From: Dromiciops gliroides
Lineage: Eukaryota > Chordata > Mammalia > Microbiotheria > Microbiotheriidae
Length of the DNA: 64,000 bases
NCBI RefSeq assembly: GCF_019393635.1
Contig: NC_057864.1
Location: 477,728,617-477,792,616 of the forward strand
Reading direction: 5' to 3'
Numbering within the stretch: position 1 is the stretch's first letter; every line of letters starts with the position of its first letter. Made by a program: the position numbers and the translations under genes. The notes beneath the pieces were generated by a model that saw only the letters and a program-made list of their open reading frames with translations, did not search any database and had not been told where the DNA came from. Of the stretch, positions 9,240 to 18,240 are shown piece by piece.

Positions 9240-11858
9240 CCGACCTATTATAGATGACCTTCTCAAGGAGTTTAGTTCTAAGAGGAGAGAAAGGACAATA
9301 GTCAGCAGGAATGGATAGATCCAATGAAAGTTTCAGGAAGATGAAGGAGATGTGGACTCGTTTAACAATCCTTCGCAGTTCAGGTAGGATCCGTCAGTCA
9401 CATGGGTCAGGCAAATCGGATACACTCTGTCTCTTCTTCCAGGTGGGGCAATGTGAGTAGCAGAGCTGTCCAGCCTACATGGATGCCCTTTAGGTCCACC
9501 ATAGCTTCTGAAGAAAAGCTTGGCTTTTCTCTCCGCCTGATGAATGGTACGCTGAATGGGGGTGGGAGGAGGAGGAGGGGAGAGGAAAAGGCCCCACCTA
9601 TCCATAAACAGAATGTTCTCCTCCTGGTCTAATTGCCCTAGGAAAATGTTCATTATATATTTAAGTTCTGAATTGGGTTTTTTTTTTTAATTTTTTAAAA
9701 AAATTTTTAGTGAGGCAATTGAGGTTAAGTGACTTGCCCAGGGTCACACAGCTAGTAAGTGTTAAGTGTCTGAAGCCGGATTTGAACTCAGGTACTCCTG
9801 ACTCCAGGGCCAGTGCTCTATCCACTGCGCCACCTAGCTGCCCCTGAATTTTTTTTTTTTTAAAACGAAAGAATTTTTTAAAACTTTGCCCCTGCTCTCT
9901 CCATGGAAGTATATGAATGCTCTCGGTCATCCTACCCTCCAGATGACTGGACGGCTGAGAGTACCTCAGCGGGGTTCCAACTGGGTGACACAGCCCACCT
10001 TCAGGCTGGTGTCCATACAGGCAGCCACGTGGCCCTGAGGCTCTTCGTTGACCACTGCGTGGCCACACTGAGCCCGGATAAGAACTCGGAGCCTCGTTAT
10101 GGTATCATTGATCACCATGGGTAAGTACCCTATTCCTTCAGACTCAGACATGCCTCTTGAGGAGTATATCCCTTCATCATCTCCCTGTTCTTCCAGGTGC
10201 CTGGTAGATGGTCTTTCCGACTCTTCTTCAGCCTTCAGAGCCCCTAGGCCTAGGCCGGATACTCTCCAGTTCACAGTGGACATGTTCCACTTTGTAAATG
10301 ACTCTCGGAAACTGGTAAATACACTTTTCTATGCTAAGAGCAAATGAGGTCACCCTATCTTCCTGCCCCTTCCTCCCTGATACATGACTTCTGCTCTCCT
10401 AGATCTATATCACATGCCATCTGAGAGTCACTGCTGCTGACCAAACCCCAGACCAAATAAACAAGGCCTGTTCCTTCAATAAGTCCACCAAGAGGTAAAT
10501 GGATCTTGAAAGTAGGAGTAGCGAATTAGGCGGCGGGGGGGGGGGGGGGGGGGGGGGGGTGTTACCATTGACTAGATCTCTAATCCATCTTCCACAGTGA
10601 TATTCCTAAAGTCTATGAATGACCATGTCTCTCCCTCAAACTTCCAATGGCTCCCTGTTACTTGGAAACAAATCACATTCCTCTGCCTGGGACTTAAAGC
10701 TCTTCACAGCCTAGCCCCAGCATCTGTTTCCTGTCCCCTCATACATTCACTCCTTCATACAGACACTATGGCCTTACTGTTCTTCACACATGGTGTGTCA
10801 TCTCTCCTCTTCCCTTTGTACCTCCAGCTTTTTTGAATCACTGGTTTCCTTCAAAACTCGGCTCAGACACCCTCTCCATGAGTCCTTGTCTGATTGGGCT
10901 CCTCACCCCCAAATACCTTCTATGCATAGAACAATCATCTGTTATTTCCCTATCCTCCAATAGAATGTAAGCTTGTTGAAGACAGACAAGGATTGTCTTA
11001 CATTTCTTTATCCCTAGCATGTAGCAAATATGTAATGTTTGGAGAAGAAACAGCCTTTCTTCTCCCCTCATTTCCATTCTTCCTCCTCTTTCCCTTGACC
11101 CCATCATCTCTTTCCCCAGCTGGGTTCCAGTAGAAGGACCTCCTGACATCTGTACATGCTGCCATACCAAAGACTGTGGGCATCCAATCCGGTCTAGGAG
11201 ACTACTTCCAATCTCTGCAAAGACCTGGCCGAGAACAGCTCCTCTCCAACAGCAGCGAGGTAAGGTCTATATGAAGATAGCCAGGAGCCCCCAGATCCTT
11301 AGTTCATCTCACCCATGCCGGGACAAATCTAGAAACATAACTAGGCTCTCAAGCATGGAGCCAGAACTCCTAGGACTCCATCTCTTGTGAGATGATTACT
11401 CCCAGTCAGTGCTTTTTAGTAACTGTAGAGGAAAAGAAGGAGGCTCTAGGTTTGAATTCTGCTGCTTGGTTTAATTTCTACATGCCAAGCCTTTGTTTAG
11501 TCATCTGTAAAATGAGGTCCTCTTTAGCTCTGAAACTCTGAATCCTATGACTACTTGGTCTAAATTTAGCAAGGGCTAGCAGGGCACCAAGTCACAGGTA
11601 TTAAACTCCACTTCTAAGCCCAGTCATGAGGTTTTGTGTTCTTTCTCTCCACCCACAGTGAGAGAAGCAGACATCACCGTTGGGCCTGTGTTCTTGGCAA
11701 TGAATGTCAGTCACCACACCCCACAGGAGCCCAACCCGGATTTCATGGAAAAGTACGCAGCCCTTAGCCTGGGCCTGTCTCTGATTGAGGTCTTGGTTTT
11801 TACCTTAGTGATCACGGTCCTGGTTCTCCTCTGTAGGAAGCACAACAGTGCCTCTTGA
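4788..11858 (+). CDS. ZP3: Zona pellucida sperm-binding protein 3, eight exons
   Basis: ZP3 is a filament subunit of the egg coat, made by the oocyte, secreted after removal of its C-terminal membrane anchor, and polymerised with ZP2 through its ZP module. Coding exons are 4788-5072, 6639-6757, 9443-9546, 9943-10120, 10197-10314, 10403-10494, 11120-11259 and 11659-11858. All introns are GT-AG, phases agree, and the total is 1236 bases, 411 residues plus stop (human has 424). A signal peptide covers about residues 1-24. ZP-N cysteines are C37, C69, C90 and C131; ZP-C cysteines are C208, C230, C273, C291, C310, C312, C313 and C318, matching human in number and order. N-glycosylation sequons lie at N116, N138, N263, N294 and N361. 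The membrane segment is about 379-403 with a short basic tail. The usual RNRR-type furin site is replaced by QQQR-V-R, while R-S-R-R is present at 323-326. Marsupials are reported to have ZP3 paralogs; the position beside DTX2 points to the orthologous copy. Confidence 0.96.
5262..5545 (-). repeat. Two MIR-type SINE relics
   Basis: Two neighbouring blocks carry GAGGAAACTGAG-like and GGTCACACAGCTAGTAAGTG-like cores with the leading AGCTGGAAGG or AACTGGAAAGAACC head. They are old, diverged and lack clear target repeats. Confidence 0.65.
6030..6125 (+). repeat. L2 LINE 3' end
   Basis: The order TTAGATTGTAAGCTCCTTG, TTAGCACAGTGCCTG and TTAATAAATGTTGATTGA is the L2 3' end signature. The upstream part of the element is not clearly recognisable. 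Confidence 0.7.
6639..6757 (+). CDS. ZP3: ZP3 exon 2
   Basis: It encodes residues 96-135, including the P-V-G-N-F-T sequon and V-P-I-E-C-H-Y-P-R, equivalent to human P-I-E-C-R-Y-P-R. The acceptor is TTCCAG and the donor AG|GTGTGT. Confidence 0.94.
6822..6891. repeat. CT dinucleotide microsatellite
   Basis: A nearly pure CT repeat of about 35 units lies 65 bases after the ZP3 exon 2 donor. Confidence 0.95.
7358..7502 (+). repeat. SINE1-type in ZP3 intron 2
   Basis: The copy is flanked by AAGTCTCAAAGATGGG on both sides. It inserted just beyond an MIR-type relic at about 7245-7350. Confidence 0.93.
7992..8139 (-). repeat. SINE1-type in ZP3 intron 2
   Basis: A minus-strand copy lies between 21-base direct repeats beginning GGAACATTATTATTT (7971-7991 and 8140-8160). 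Confidence 0.93.
8395..8631 (-). repeat. MAR1-type SINE
   Basis: A full MAR1 copy carries the distal GTTGTTTGGTTGTATCC module, GCTGTTTGCCATTTCC and the shared head ending CAGCTGCCC. Confidence 0.85.
8645..8755. repeat. AT-rich low-complexity tract
   Basis: Irregular TATATA and TGTGTA repeats follow the MAR1 copy, probably grown from its target or tail. Confidence 0.8.
8848..9004 (-). repeat. SINE1-type in ZP3 intron 2
   Basis: A minus-strand copy is flanked by AATTACTTAAACCCTTAA and a one-mismatch second copy after its head. Confidence 0.92.
9146..9237. repeat. Compound AT/AG microsatellite
   Basis: About 24 AT units run straight into about 22 AG units, ending 205 bases before ZP3 exon 3. 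The AT part is self-complementary. Confidence 0.95.
9443..9546 (+). CDS. ZP3: ZP3 exon 3
   Basis: It encodes W-G-N-V-S-S-R-A to S-L-R-L-M-N, matching human Q-G-N-V-S-S-Q-A to S-L-R-L-M-E. The acceptor is TTCCAG and the donor G|GTACGC; it ends in phase 1. Confidence 0.93.
9547..9942 (+). other. ZP3: ZP3 intron 3 with one SINE
   Basis: A minus-strand SINE1 copy at about 9681-9844 fills most of this short intron. Its target repeats are TCTGAATT-like, followed by T-runs. Confidence 0.8.
9681..9844 (-). repeat. SINE1-type in ZP3 intron 3
   Basis: A full-length minus-strand copy, between CTGAATTGGG before it and CTGAATT after it. Confidence 0.9.
9943..10120 (+). CDS. ZP3: ZP3 exon 4
   Basis: It encodes [11 protein letters not shown] and [17 protein letters not shown], among the most conserved parts of ZP3 and the start of ZP-C. 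The donor is GG|GTAAGT. Confidence 0.95.
10197..10314 (+). CDS. ZP3: ZP3 exon 5
   Basis: It encodes C-L-V-D-G-L to [13 protein letters not shown], the internal hydrophobic patch region, and the N-D-S sequon. Intron 4 before it is only 76 bases. It ends in phase 0. Confidence 0.95.
10403..10494 (+). CDS. ZP3: ZP3 exon 6
   Basis: It encodes I-Y-I-T-C-H-L-R-V to N-K-A-C-S-F-N-K-S, with C273, C291 and an N-K-S sequon. Intron 5 is 88 bases. Confidence 0.95.
10531..10559. repeat. Poly-G run
   Basis: About 29 consecutive G lie 36 bases after the exon 6 donor. Length is likely variable between animals and unreliable in assemblies. Confidence 0.9.
10590..11035 (+). repeat. L2 LINE 3' end
   Basis: The order AATGGCTCCCTGTTAC, AAAGCTCTTCACAGCCTAGC and AGAATGTAAGCTTGTTGAAG is the end of L2 ORF2 and its 3' UTR. 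It is old and has no intact frame. Confidence 0.7.
11120..11259 (+). CDS. ZP3: ZP3 exon 7 with R-S-R-R motif
   Basis: It encodes [14 protein letters not shown] to [11 protein letters not shown] and ends ...P-L-Q-Q-Q-R. In mouse this exon holds the proposed sperm-binding serines and ends near the RNRR furin site. Here that site is not present, but R323-S-R-R326 is a full furin consensus. The donor is GAG|GTAAGG, giving phase 1. Confidence 0.93.
11659..11858 (+). CDS. ZP3: ZP3 exon 8: EHP, membrane anchor and stop
   Basis: It encodes [13 protein letters not shown], equivalent to human E-A-D-V-T-V-G-P-L-I-F-L (external hydrophobic patch). A sequon at N361, the membrane segment and a short cytoplasmic tail ending S-A-S follow. 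TGA is at 11856-11858. Confidence 0.95.
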
Positions 11859-11872
11859 TTTGTTTGCTAGCC

Positions 11873-11878
11873 AATAAA
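11873..11878 (+). terminator. ZP3: ZP3 poly(A) signal, very short 3' UTR
   Basis: AATAAA begins 14 bases after the stop codon and is followed by an A-rich tract. ZP3 messages in placental mammals are also known for very short 3' UTRs. The cleavage site itself cannot be read. Confidence 0.8.
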
Positions 11879-11879
11879 A

Positions 11880-13200
11880 AAAAAAAAAAAAGGAAAAGGA
11901 AAAAAAAAGATTCCTAATGTCTGACTGGTGTAGTAAATTAGTATTAATGTGCCAGACTAGAGATGACGGGGCTTGTTCTCAGGTTGGTCACTTAAAATTG
12001 CCCTGGGCTGTTCCTGGGGAGAATAGGGGGAACAACTCCCCAGTCGTTTTAAATGAAATCTGTTTTGGAGGGGGTGGAGAGACAGGGTAGAAAACATTTA
12101 ATTTGCGTCTTAGTCCCACAGACGGGACTCTCCTTGCTAATCCCCAAACAGATAACTCCTCATGTGTTTTCATTTCTGCCTAAACCACGAATACCCCCGA
12201 AAATGCCCCCCAAAGTTCTCTAACCTGTTTAAATGCCTCTAGGTAAGGAGAGCTCCCTACTTTATCATCATAGCCACAGGAAAATATGCTTTTATTCCTG
12301 CCCTTTTGAATAAGGATTCATTTCATGGAGTCAGAGATATAAAAGTATAAAGTGACCTTAAGTTCCTTTTCTGGGGTTCAACCTGCTTGATATTACAGAG
12401 AAGAAAACGGGTCTATAGAAGAACTTGCTTGGTGTTACATAGTGATAAGTATCTAAGGCAGGATTTGAACCCAAGGCTTCTTGACCCCAAATCCAGTGCT
12501 CTACCATGCTTTGATAGCTTACAGGCTTTAAGATAGGCCTCTTGAGGGTAACAGGGATACCCCTTTGAAGGGGGATCCCTTGTTCTTTCTCAAGTCATAC
12601 CCTATAGCTAGTCAGCTATTTGCCTGAGCAGTGGCTTAATCTTGCAGGTGTATAGACTAATGTCTGACATGGGGGTCTGCATATTTGCCATTAGCCTCAG
12701 ACTAGCTGGCAAAAGGTTGGGGCAGGGGTTATTCTGGGAGAATTGGACAAGGCTGGGATGTGCCCAGACTGAAGTTGTAATAAGGAAGCATCCTTAGGGA
12801 TCAAACAACTTCTAGTAGTTAAGAATCTACACTGAGGGCCACTAAGACCAGATCCTTTTCATGAGGACCTCGGAATTCTCTCATGACCAAACATAGCAGC
12901 TTTGTCATCTGATTTCTGCTAAGACAAATGGTGATTTCAAGGCAGCTGGCCTGGGGCTAACGGTGCTGGATGGGATTCTAGTTAGTCTTCTCCCTCCCCC
13001 TCTGAGATCTTGGACAAGTTGCCTTACAGATCTGAGCCTCTGATTTCTCCCTCTGTAAAACAGAGGGGCTGGCCATAACTGATGACCTAAAGCCATGGGG
13101 TAGAAAGGGAAAATTTCTGCCTCTGCAATCAGAAGGGCTAGGTTTAATCCTACCTTTGTTCCTTTATACCTATGAGACTTGGGTATGTCACCTGATCCAT
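11880..13200. other. Intergenic DNA downstream of ZP3
   Basis: No gene was recognised. An MIR-type relic on the minus strand lies at about 12340-12520, with its core TAAGTATCTAAGGCAGGATTTGAACCC. The rest appears unique. Confidence 0.6.
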
Positions 13201-13209
13201 TCCTCATCT

Positions 13210-13374
13210 GTAAAAGTGAAGGTGGTAGGGCAGCTAGGTGGCTCAGTGGATAGAGCACCAGCCCTAGATTCAGAAGGACCTGAATTCAAATCCGACCTCA
13301 GACACTTGACACTTACTAGCTGTGTGACCCTGGGCAAGTCACTTAACCCCAATTGCCTCACTTAAAAAAAAAAA
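13210..13374 (+). repeat. SINE1-type, left arm of inverted pair
   Basis: A plus-strand copy with the CAATTGCCTCA end and A-run. A minus-strand copy begins 26 bases later. Confidence 0.9.
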
Positions 13375-13400
13375 GCCAAACCATGACCAACTGCATTTTC

Positions 13401-13517
13401 AAGGGTTAAGTGACTTGCCCAGGGTCACACAGTCAAGTGTCTGAGGTCTGATTTGAACTCAGGTACTCCTGACTCCAGGGCTGGTGCTCTATCCACTGCA
13501 CCGTCTAATTGCCCCCT
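13401..13517 (-). repeat. SINE1-type, right arm of inverted pair
   Basis: A minus-strand copy lacking its tail, reading AAGGGTTAAGTGACTTGCCC to the head. A small deletion removes the CTAGTAAG part. Confidence 0.88.
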
Positions 13518-13590
13518 CAAAGGACTCTTAATGAAACATGTGATCCACCTCCAGAGAGAGATTATGGATACCGAGTGAAGACTGAAACAG

Positions 13591-13905
13591 ATTGTCTCTC
13601 TCTCTGTCTCTCTCTCTGTCTCTCTCTCTGTCTCTCTCTCTGTCTCTCTCTGTCTCTCTCCGTCTCTCTCTCTCCTCTCTCTCTGTCTCTCTCTCTCTGT
13701 CTCTCTCTCTCTGTCTCTCTCTCTCCTCTCTCTCTCCTCTCTCTCTCCTCTCTCTCTCCTCTCTCTCTCCTCTCTCTCTCCTCTCTCTCTCCTCTCTCTC
13801 TCCTCTCTCTCTCCTCTCTCTCTCCTCTCTCTCTCCTCTCTCTCTCCTCTCTCTCTCCTCTCTCTCTCCTCTCTCTGCCTCTCCCCCTCCCTCTCTTCTC
13901 CCCCC
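13591..13905. repeat. Pyrimidine-rich satellite, CTCTCTCTCCT units
   Basis: CT and CTGTCTCT repeats at the left pass into about 13 copies of an 11-base unit of the CTCTCTCTCCT type (about 13725-13875). Long reading frames across it on both strands are low-complexity artefacts (Leu/Ser-rich or Arg/Glu-rich). Confidence 0.92.
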
Positions 13906-14409
13906 ATTTTTCTTCTCTCCTCTCATCTCTCTGAGATACAGAGATTTAAAAGACTTATGCAGGCTTGTATAGCTAGTGAGTATTGAAGCTAGCATGAGGC
14001 TAAGTCCCTAATTTTTATATTCACCTAATCAATTTTCTTCCAACTGTTCCTGTCACATGCTTTCCTATTACCAGTCAACCAAGAAAACCAAAAGGGAAAT
14101 AAACTTACCCTAAGGGGATTTTCTGCCTTAAAGATTGTTCTCTCTGGGACTGGAAAAACCTTCAGCTCAAGGTCATGGAGCCAAGTCAGTGCTGGGGCAG
14201 CCCCAGGATCTTGCATCACGTGGGTAAAAGATCACCGGTCTGTGTCAGAAGACCTAGGTTCTAGTTTTAGTTCTACCATTTGCTCTAGATCAAGGCTTCA
14301 TAACCTTGGGGTCCAATAACTGAGAAATTATTTTGATCCCTGCATTTAAGCATAAGTGGTTTCTTTTGTAATCCAATGTATTCAATGTAGTGCATTTAAA
14401 ATCATTCTG
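13906..14409. other. Intergenic DNA without recognised gene
   Basis: Mostly unique sequence. An MIR-type half lies near 14230-14290. Confidence 0.5.
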
Positions 14410-14562
14410 GGAGGCAGCTAGCTGGTGCAATGGATAAAGCGCCAGTCCTGGATTCAGGAGGACCTGAGTTCAAATCTGGCCTCAGACACTTAACATTTAC
14501 TAGCTGTGTGACCCTGGGCAAGTCACTTAACCCTCATTGCCCTACAAAAACAAACAAACAAA
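14410..14562 (+). repeat. SINE1-type
   Basis: The copy is flanked by AAAATCATTCTG on both sides and ends in a CAAACAAA-type tail. Confidence 0.92.
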
Positions 14563-15163
14563 TAAAATCATTCTGAGGAGGGGCCTCAAAGGTTTCAGCA
14601 GCCTACCAAAGGGGTCTGTGAGGCAAAAAAGGTTAAGAAGGCCTGACCTAGATAGTCTATAAGGTGTGCCCCAACCCCCCAGCTCCAACAAGCAGAGATC
14701 CTCAGCATCCCTCTCTGATGGTTTTAAATCACATCCACTTTGCAAATCCCTGCATTTGGAATATCAAACACCACCCTCCTGGGCTTTTTGGGATCCTGAC
14801 CATAGTTTGGGGGTTTTGTTTTTGTTTTTATTTTTGTTTCAACTCTGACTTCTGAGTTTGCAACAGGAAGTGGAGAACTGTCATAGAAAAGGTAAAGAGG
14901 CCACAAACAGGAAGCTGCTCCTACCCCTCAGAACATCAACTTGAGGACAGGCAACCTAGTGAGAGGCTTTGAACAGACTCCCTGAATTTATGAAGGCTCC
15001 TGCTGGAGAATCAGAAGAAGATATCTGAGCAAAAATGTAAAAGAGATTGTTTTCTAATTAAATTTTATTTTTTTCTACACAAAGTACACAAGTATGTTTG
15101 TTCTACATTTCAAAAATACCACCATCAAGCTGTTGGCACATTTATGTACAAAACTGATTAATT
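14563..15163. other. Intergenic DNA without recognised gene
   Basis: I see no gene or named repeat. A T/GTTTT-rich patch lies near 14810-14840. Confidence 0.5.
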
Positions 15164-15312
15164 GGGGCAGCTAGGTGGTGCAGTAGATAGAGCACCAGCC
15201 CTGGATTCAGGAGGACCTGAGTTCAAACCTGGTTTCAGACACTTGACACTTACTAGCTGTGTGACCCTGGGCACATCACTTAACCCTCATTGTCCCCCCC
15301 CAAAAAAAAAGA
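15164..15312 (+). repeat. SINE1-type
   Basis: A full-length plus-strand copy with a C-run before the A-rich tail. Confidence 0.9.
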
Positions 15313-15717
15313 AAGAAAAAAGGAAAACAAATCACTAATAAAAGTCTGATTTGCAAAATAAAAAGGAAATTGACATATCTATAGCCTTCCAAGAGCCATT
15401 CTCCAATTGATAAGTGGTCAAAGCATATGAACAAATTTTTCAAAAGAAATGCAAACTATAAATTATCAAAACATGTTGACCCATAACATGGGTCAATATA
15501 AAGCATCAAAACATACTCCAAATAATCTGTAGAGAAATGCAAATTAAAACAACACCAAGGTTTTACCACATACCATACAAATAGGTAAGGGGACAACAAA
15601 ATGAGAAGAGTACATGTTGGAGGTACTGTGGGAACACAACCCACTAATACACTGGTGGTGGAAGTATTCCAATAATTCTGTAGAGCACCTTGAAATTTTG
15701 CAAGAATAATACCTGAG

Positions 15718-15822
15718 GGGCAGCTTGGTGGCACTGTAGTGGATAGAGCTGGAGTCCTGGAGTCAGGAGGATCCGAGTGAGTTCAAATCTGGCCTCAGAC
15801 CTTACAAGATGTGTGATCTGGA
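15718..15822 (+). repeat. SINE1-type, diverged
   Basis: A head-to-middle copy with a small insertion in the GCACTGTAGTGGATAG part. Its tail has been replaced by a purine-rich repeat. Confidence 0.75.
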
Positions 15823-15960
15823 ACACAGAAGAAGGGAGGAGGGAGGAGGGAGAAGGGAGGAGGGAGGAGGGAGGAGGGAGAAGGGAGAAGGGAGGAGGGA
15901 GGAGGGAGGAGGGAGGAGGGAGAAGGGAGGAGGGAGAAGGGAGAAGGGAGGAGGAGGAGA
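15823..15960. repeat. Heptamer satellite GGGAGGA/GGGAGAA
   Basis: About 19 units of a 7-base purine repeat, probably grown from the tail of the SINE just before it. The strand asymmetry is complete. Confidence 0.92.
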
Positions 15961-16530
15961 AACTATGATGACAACAGTCACCACCAGAACTGTCCATACC
16001 CTTTGACCCAGCAATCCCAGTACTGGGCATATGCCACTAAAAAGCCAAAGATAGATGAAGAGCTCCCATGTGTGCCAAAAATATTCATAGCAATATTCTG
16101 TGGTTGCAAAGAACTGAAAAATGTGAATGCTCATCAGTTGGAAAATGCCTGAGAAAGAATTGGTGTATAAGTGTGGAGCAATATTATTATACAAGCAGTG
16201 AAGAATATGAAGAATTCTGAGAATGACAGAAAAATGAAATAAGCAGAGCAAAGAAAACAAATAGACACAATGCTGACAACAACACAAACCAATAGATCAC
16301 TAAAGGGAAATTGAATTCTGAGTACTTGAAAAACCAATGAATCCAGTTCTGGACAATTGATTATAAAAGATGCCTCTCTCCTCACACAAAAGAGGTGGAG
16401 CACTAGCAGGATAGACTACTGTGTACATTGTCAGAAGTTGACGCTGTATAAATGTTTTTGCTTAATTGTTTCTCTTTGTTTCATCAGGAAGGAGTAGCAT
16501 AGGAAATGTCTTGGATCTTGGATTTTAAAA

Positions 16531-17636
16531 ATCATTCATAAAGGTTATTGGGGAACAGGAAACAACTAGTAGGATAGTTTTCTTGAAATGAAGTGTTTGT
16601 GAAGGAGAAGGATATAAAATTAAACTGGTACCAGATTGTACGGCCTCTTAAATGTCAGGTGGAGGAATTTGTATTATATCTCAGAGAGCATGGGGATCCA
16701 TTGATGGTTTCTTAAGGGGAGTAGGATAATGAGGTTTGTGCCTTAGGGAGACTACTTTGGCATCAGGTTGAAGAATGATTTAAAGAGGGGAGAGACTGGG
16801 AGCAGAGAGACCAATTTGGAAGCTACTGCTCTAAGTTAAGTGATAGGGTCTGAGCTAAGGTGATGTGCAGAGAGCAAATGATGGGCTTGACAGGTATTGT
16901 GGACAGAGACTCTCGGATAATGGGTGACTGATTGGAAATGGTACGGGAGGTAGAGGTAAGGATGACTACAAGATTAAGAGCTTGTGTGACTGGGAAGGTG
17001 GTGATGCCTTCAAAAGAAATACAGAAGTTTGAGCTTTTTTCTAATGCTAGAGTCATGATACTGAGAAACTCACAGTGGGGAAACTACATAAGCAATAACA
17101 ATAGCATCTGGTTGTCATTTAAAGGAAAGAGAGGGCGATTAAAACAGATAGGGAGAAGTAAAGATACACACCCACACAGAAACACCCACATTAGATATTT
17201 CTAGACTAAACCACATCCTGTATCCATCATGGAAGTTGACACTAAAAGCCTTAAAAGTTTTCTTTTATTGGTACAACTCCTGGCATAAACAAGGAAATCA
17301 GGACAAGATAAAGGACATTAAGAGTTGGGTTTGATTCCAGGTGTGAGAAAATAATGATTAAGAATGGATTTTGGGGGGGGACCCAGAGATCAATTTGAGT
17401 TCTTTCTCTTTCCCCTCCCCCTCAACTTTAGAAAATACAGGTCTTGAGGAACTTCAGCAAACCTGGTTTGGGACAAACCCAAAGGAACAAGATAAATGGA
17501 GATAGATTCTGTTGTCTAGCTCAGTGAAGGACTGACAGGAATAAACCACACCTAGATAATGGACTTGGCCTTGGCCCTTCAGTGAGGGTTTTTTACATTC
17601 TTCTCCTTGATATCATCTGTAGAGTTCATTTTACTT
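16531..17636. other. Intergenic DNA with an old unclassified repeat
   Basis: About 16620-17060 resembles a mammal-wide repeat also seen near 30960-31130, 44060-44370 and 63080-63240 (phrases such as CATGGGGATCCATTGATGG and ACTACTTTGGCATCAGG). Its class is not known to me. No gene was recognised. Confidence 0.45.
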
Positions 17637-17792
17637 TCTTTTTTTTTTTTTTTTTGGCAGGGCAATGGGGGGCTAAGTGACTTGCCCAGGGTCACACAGC
17701 TAGTAAGTGTCGAGTGTCTGAGGCTGGATTTGAACTCAGGTCCTCCTGAATCCAGGGCTGGTGCTTTATCCACTGCGCCACCTAGCTGTCCC
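17637..17792 (-). repeat. SINE1-type
   Basis: A minus-strand copy is flanked by CTGTAGAGTTCATTTTA on both sides. Confidence 0.93.
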
Positions 17793-18240
17793 CTGTAGAG
17801 TTCATTTTAATATAGACCACCCTTAAGTCATGTCGACCAATGGAACTGAATGATGCTAACCAATTAGCTTTGATCATTGTATAATTTTCTGCCTCTATCA
17901 AAAGAGGAGAAAAACTCTTGGAAGAGCCCATGAGCTCTCTCTCTCTCTCTCCCAGGACTGGGTGGATCTTATGAACTCCCTTGAGTCTCCCTGAAACCAT
18001 GTGCTGTCTCTCTGAAAGACAGCATGCATCTTTTGGGACTTTCCTCCTGCTGAAGTTCTCTCCCTGCTTTCTCTACCATGTGGCCTACCACCCTAGTCCA
18101 GGTTCATCATCTCCTGTCCAGTCTCTAGTCCCTCCCCTCTCCCATCTGTACCTCACTTAGCTACTATGGTGGTGATCCTAAAGCACTGGGGTGGTGGTGG
18201 TGTCTAACCATGTCACTTCCCTGCTTAAGAAGTTCCCCAC

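Larger units (their letters stand above)
6758..9442 (+). other. ZP3: ZP3 intron 2, repeat-rich
   Basis: This is the longest ZP3 intron. It holds a CT microsatellite, three SINE1 copies, one MAR1, AT/AG microsatellites and a repeat relic at about 9020-9125 (CATTTATTAAGCTCCTACTATGTGCTGG-type, seen again near 62860). No extra exon was recognised. Confidence 0.8.
10495..11119 (+). other. ZP3: ZP3 intron 6 with G-run and L2 relic
   Basis: A run of about 29 G lies at 10531-10559. An L2-type LINE 3' end occupies about 10590-11035, ending in AGAATGTAAGCTTGTTGAAG and ATCCCTAGCATGTAGCA. Confidence 0.75.
15345..16530 (+). repeat. Old L1 LINE 3' part, interrupted
   Basis: The sequence follows the C-terminal L1 ORF2 order: CAATTGATAAGTGGTCAAAG, GAGAAATGCAAATTAAAAC, CCCTTTGACCCAGCAAT, GGGCATATGCC and CATCAGTTGGAAAATG. 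A shortened SINE and a GGGAGGA satellite interrupt it at 15718-15960. It is diverged and has no intact frame. Confidence 0.75.

Noticed and set aside
13425-13995. Long frames rich in Arg/Glu (minus) or Leu/Ser (plus)
   Set aside because: They are read-through of the CT/GA satellite in several frames at once; no codon bias or splice context.
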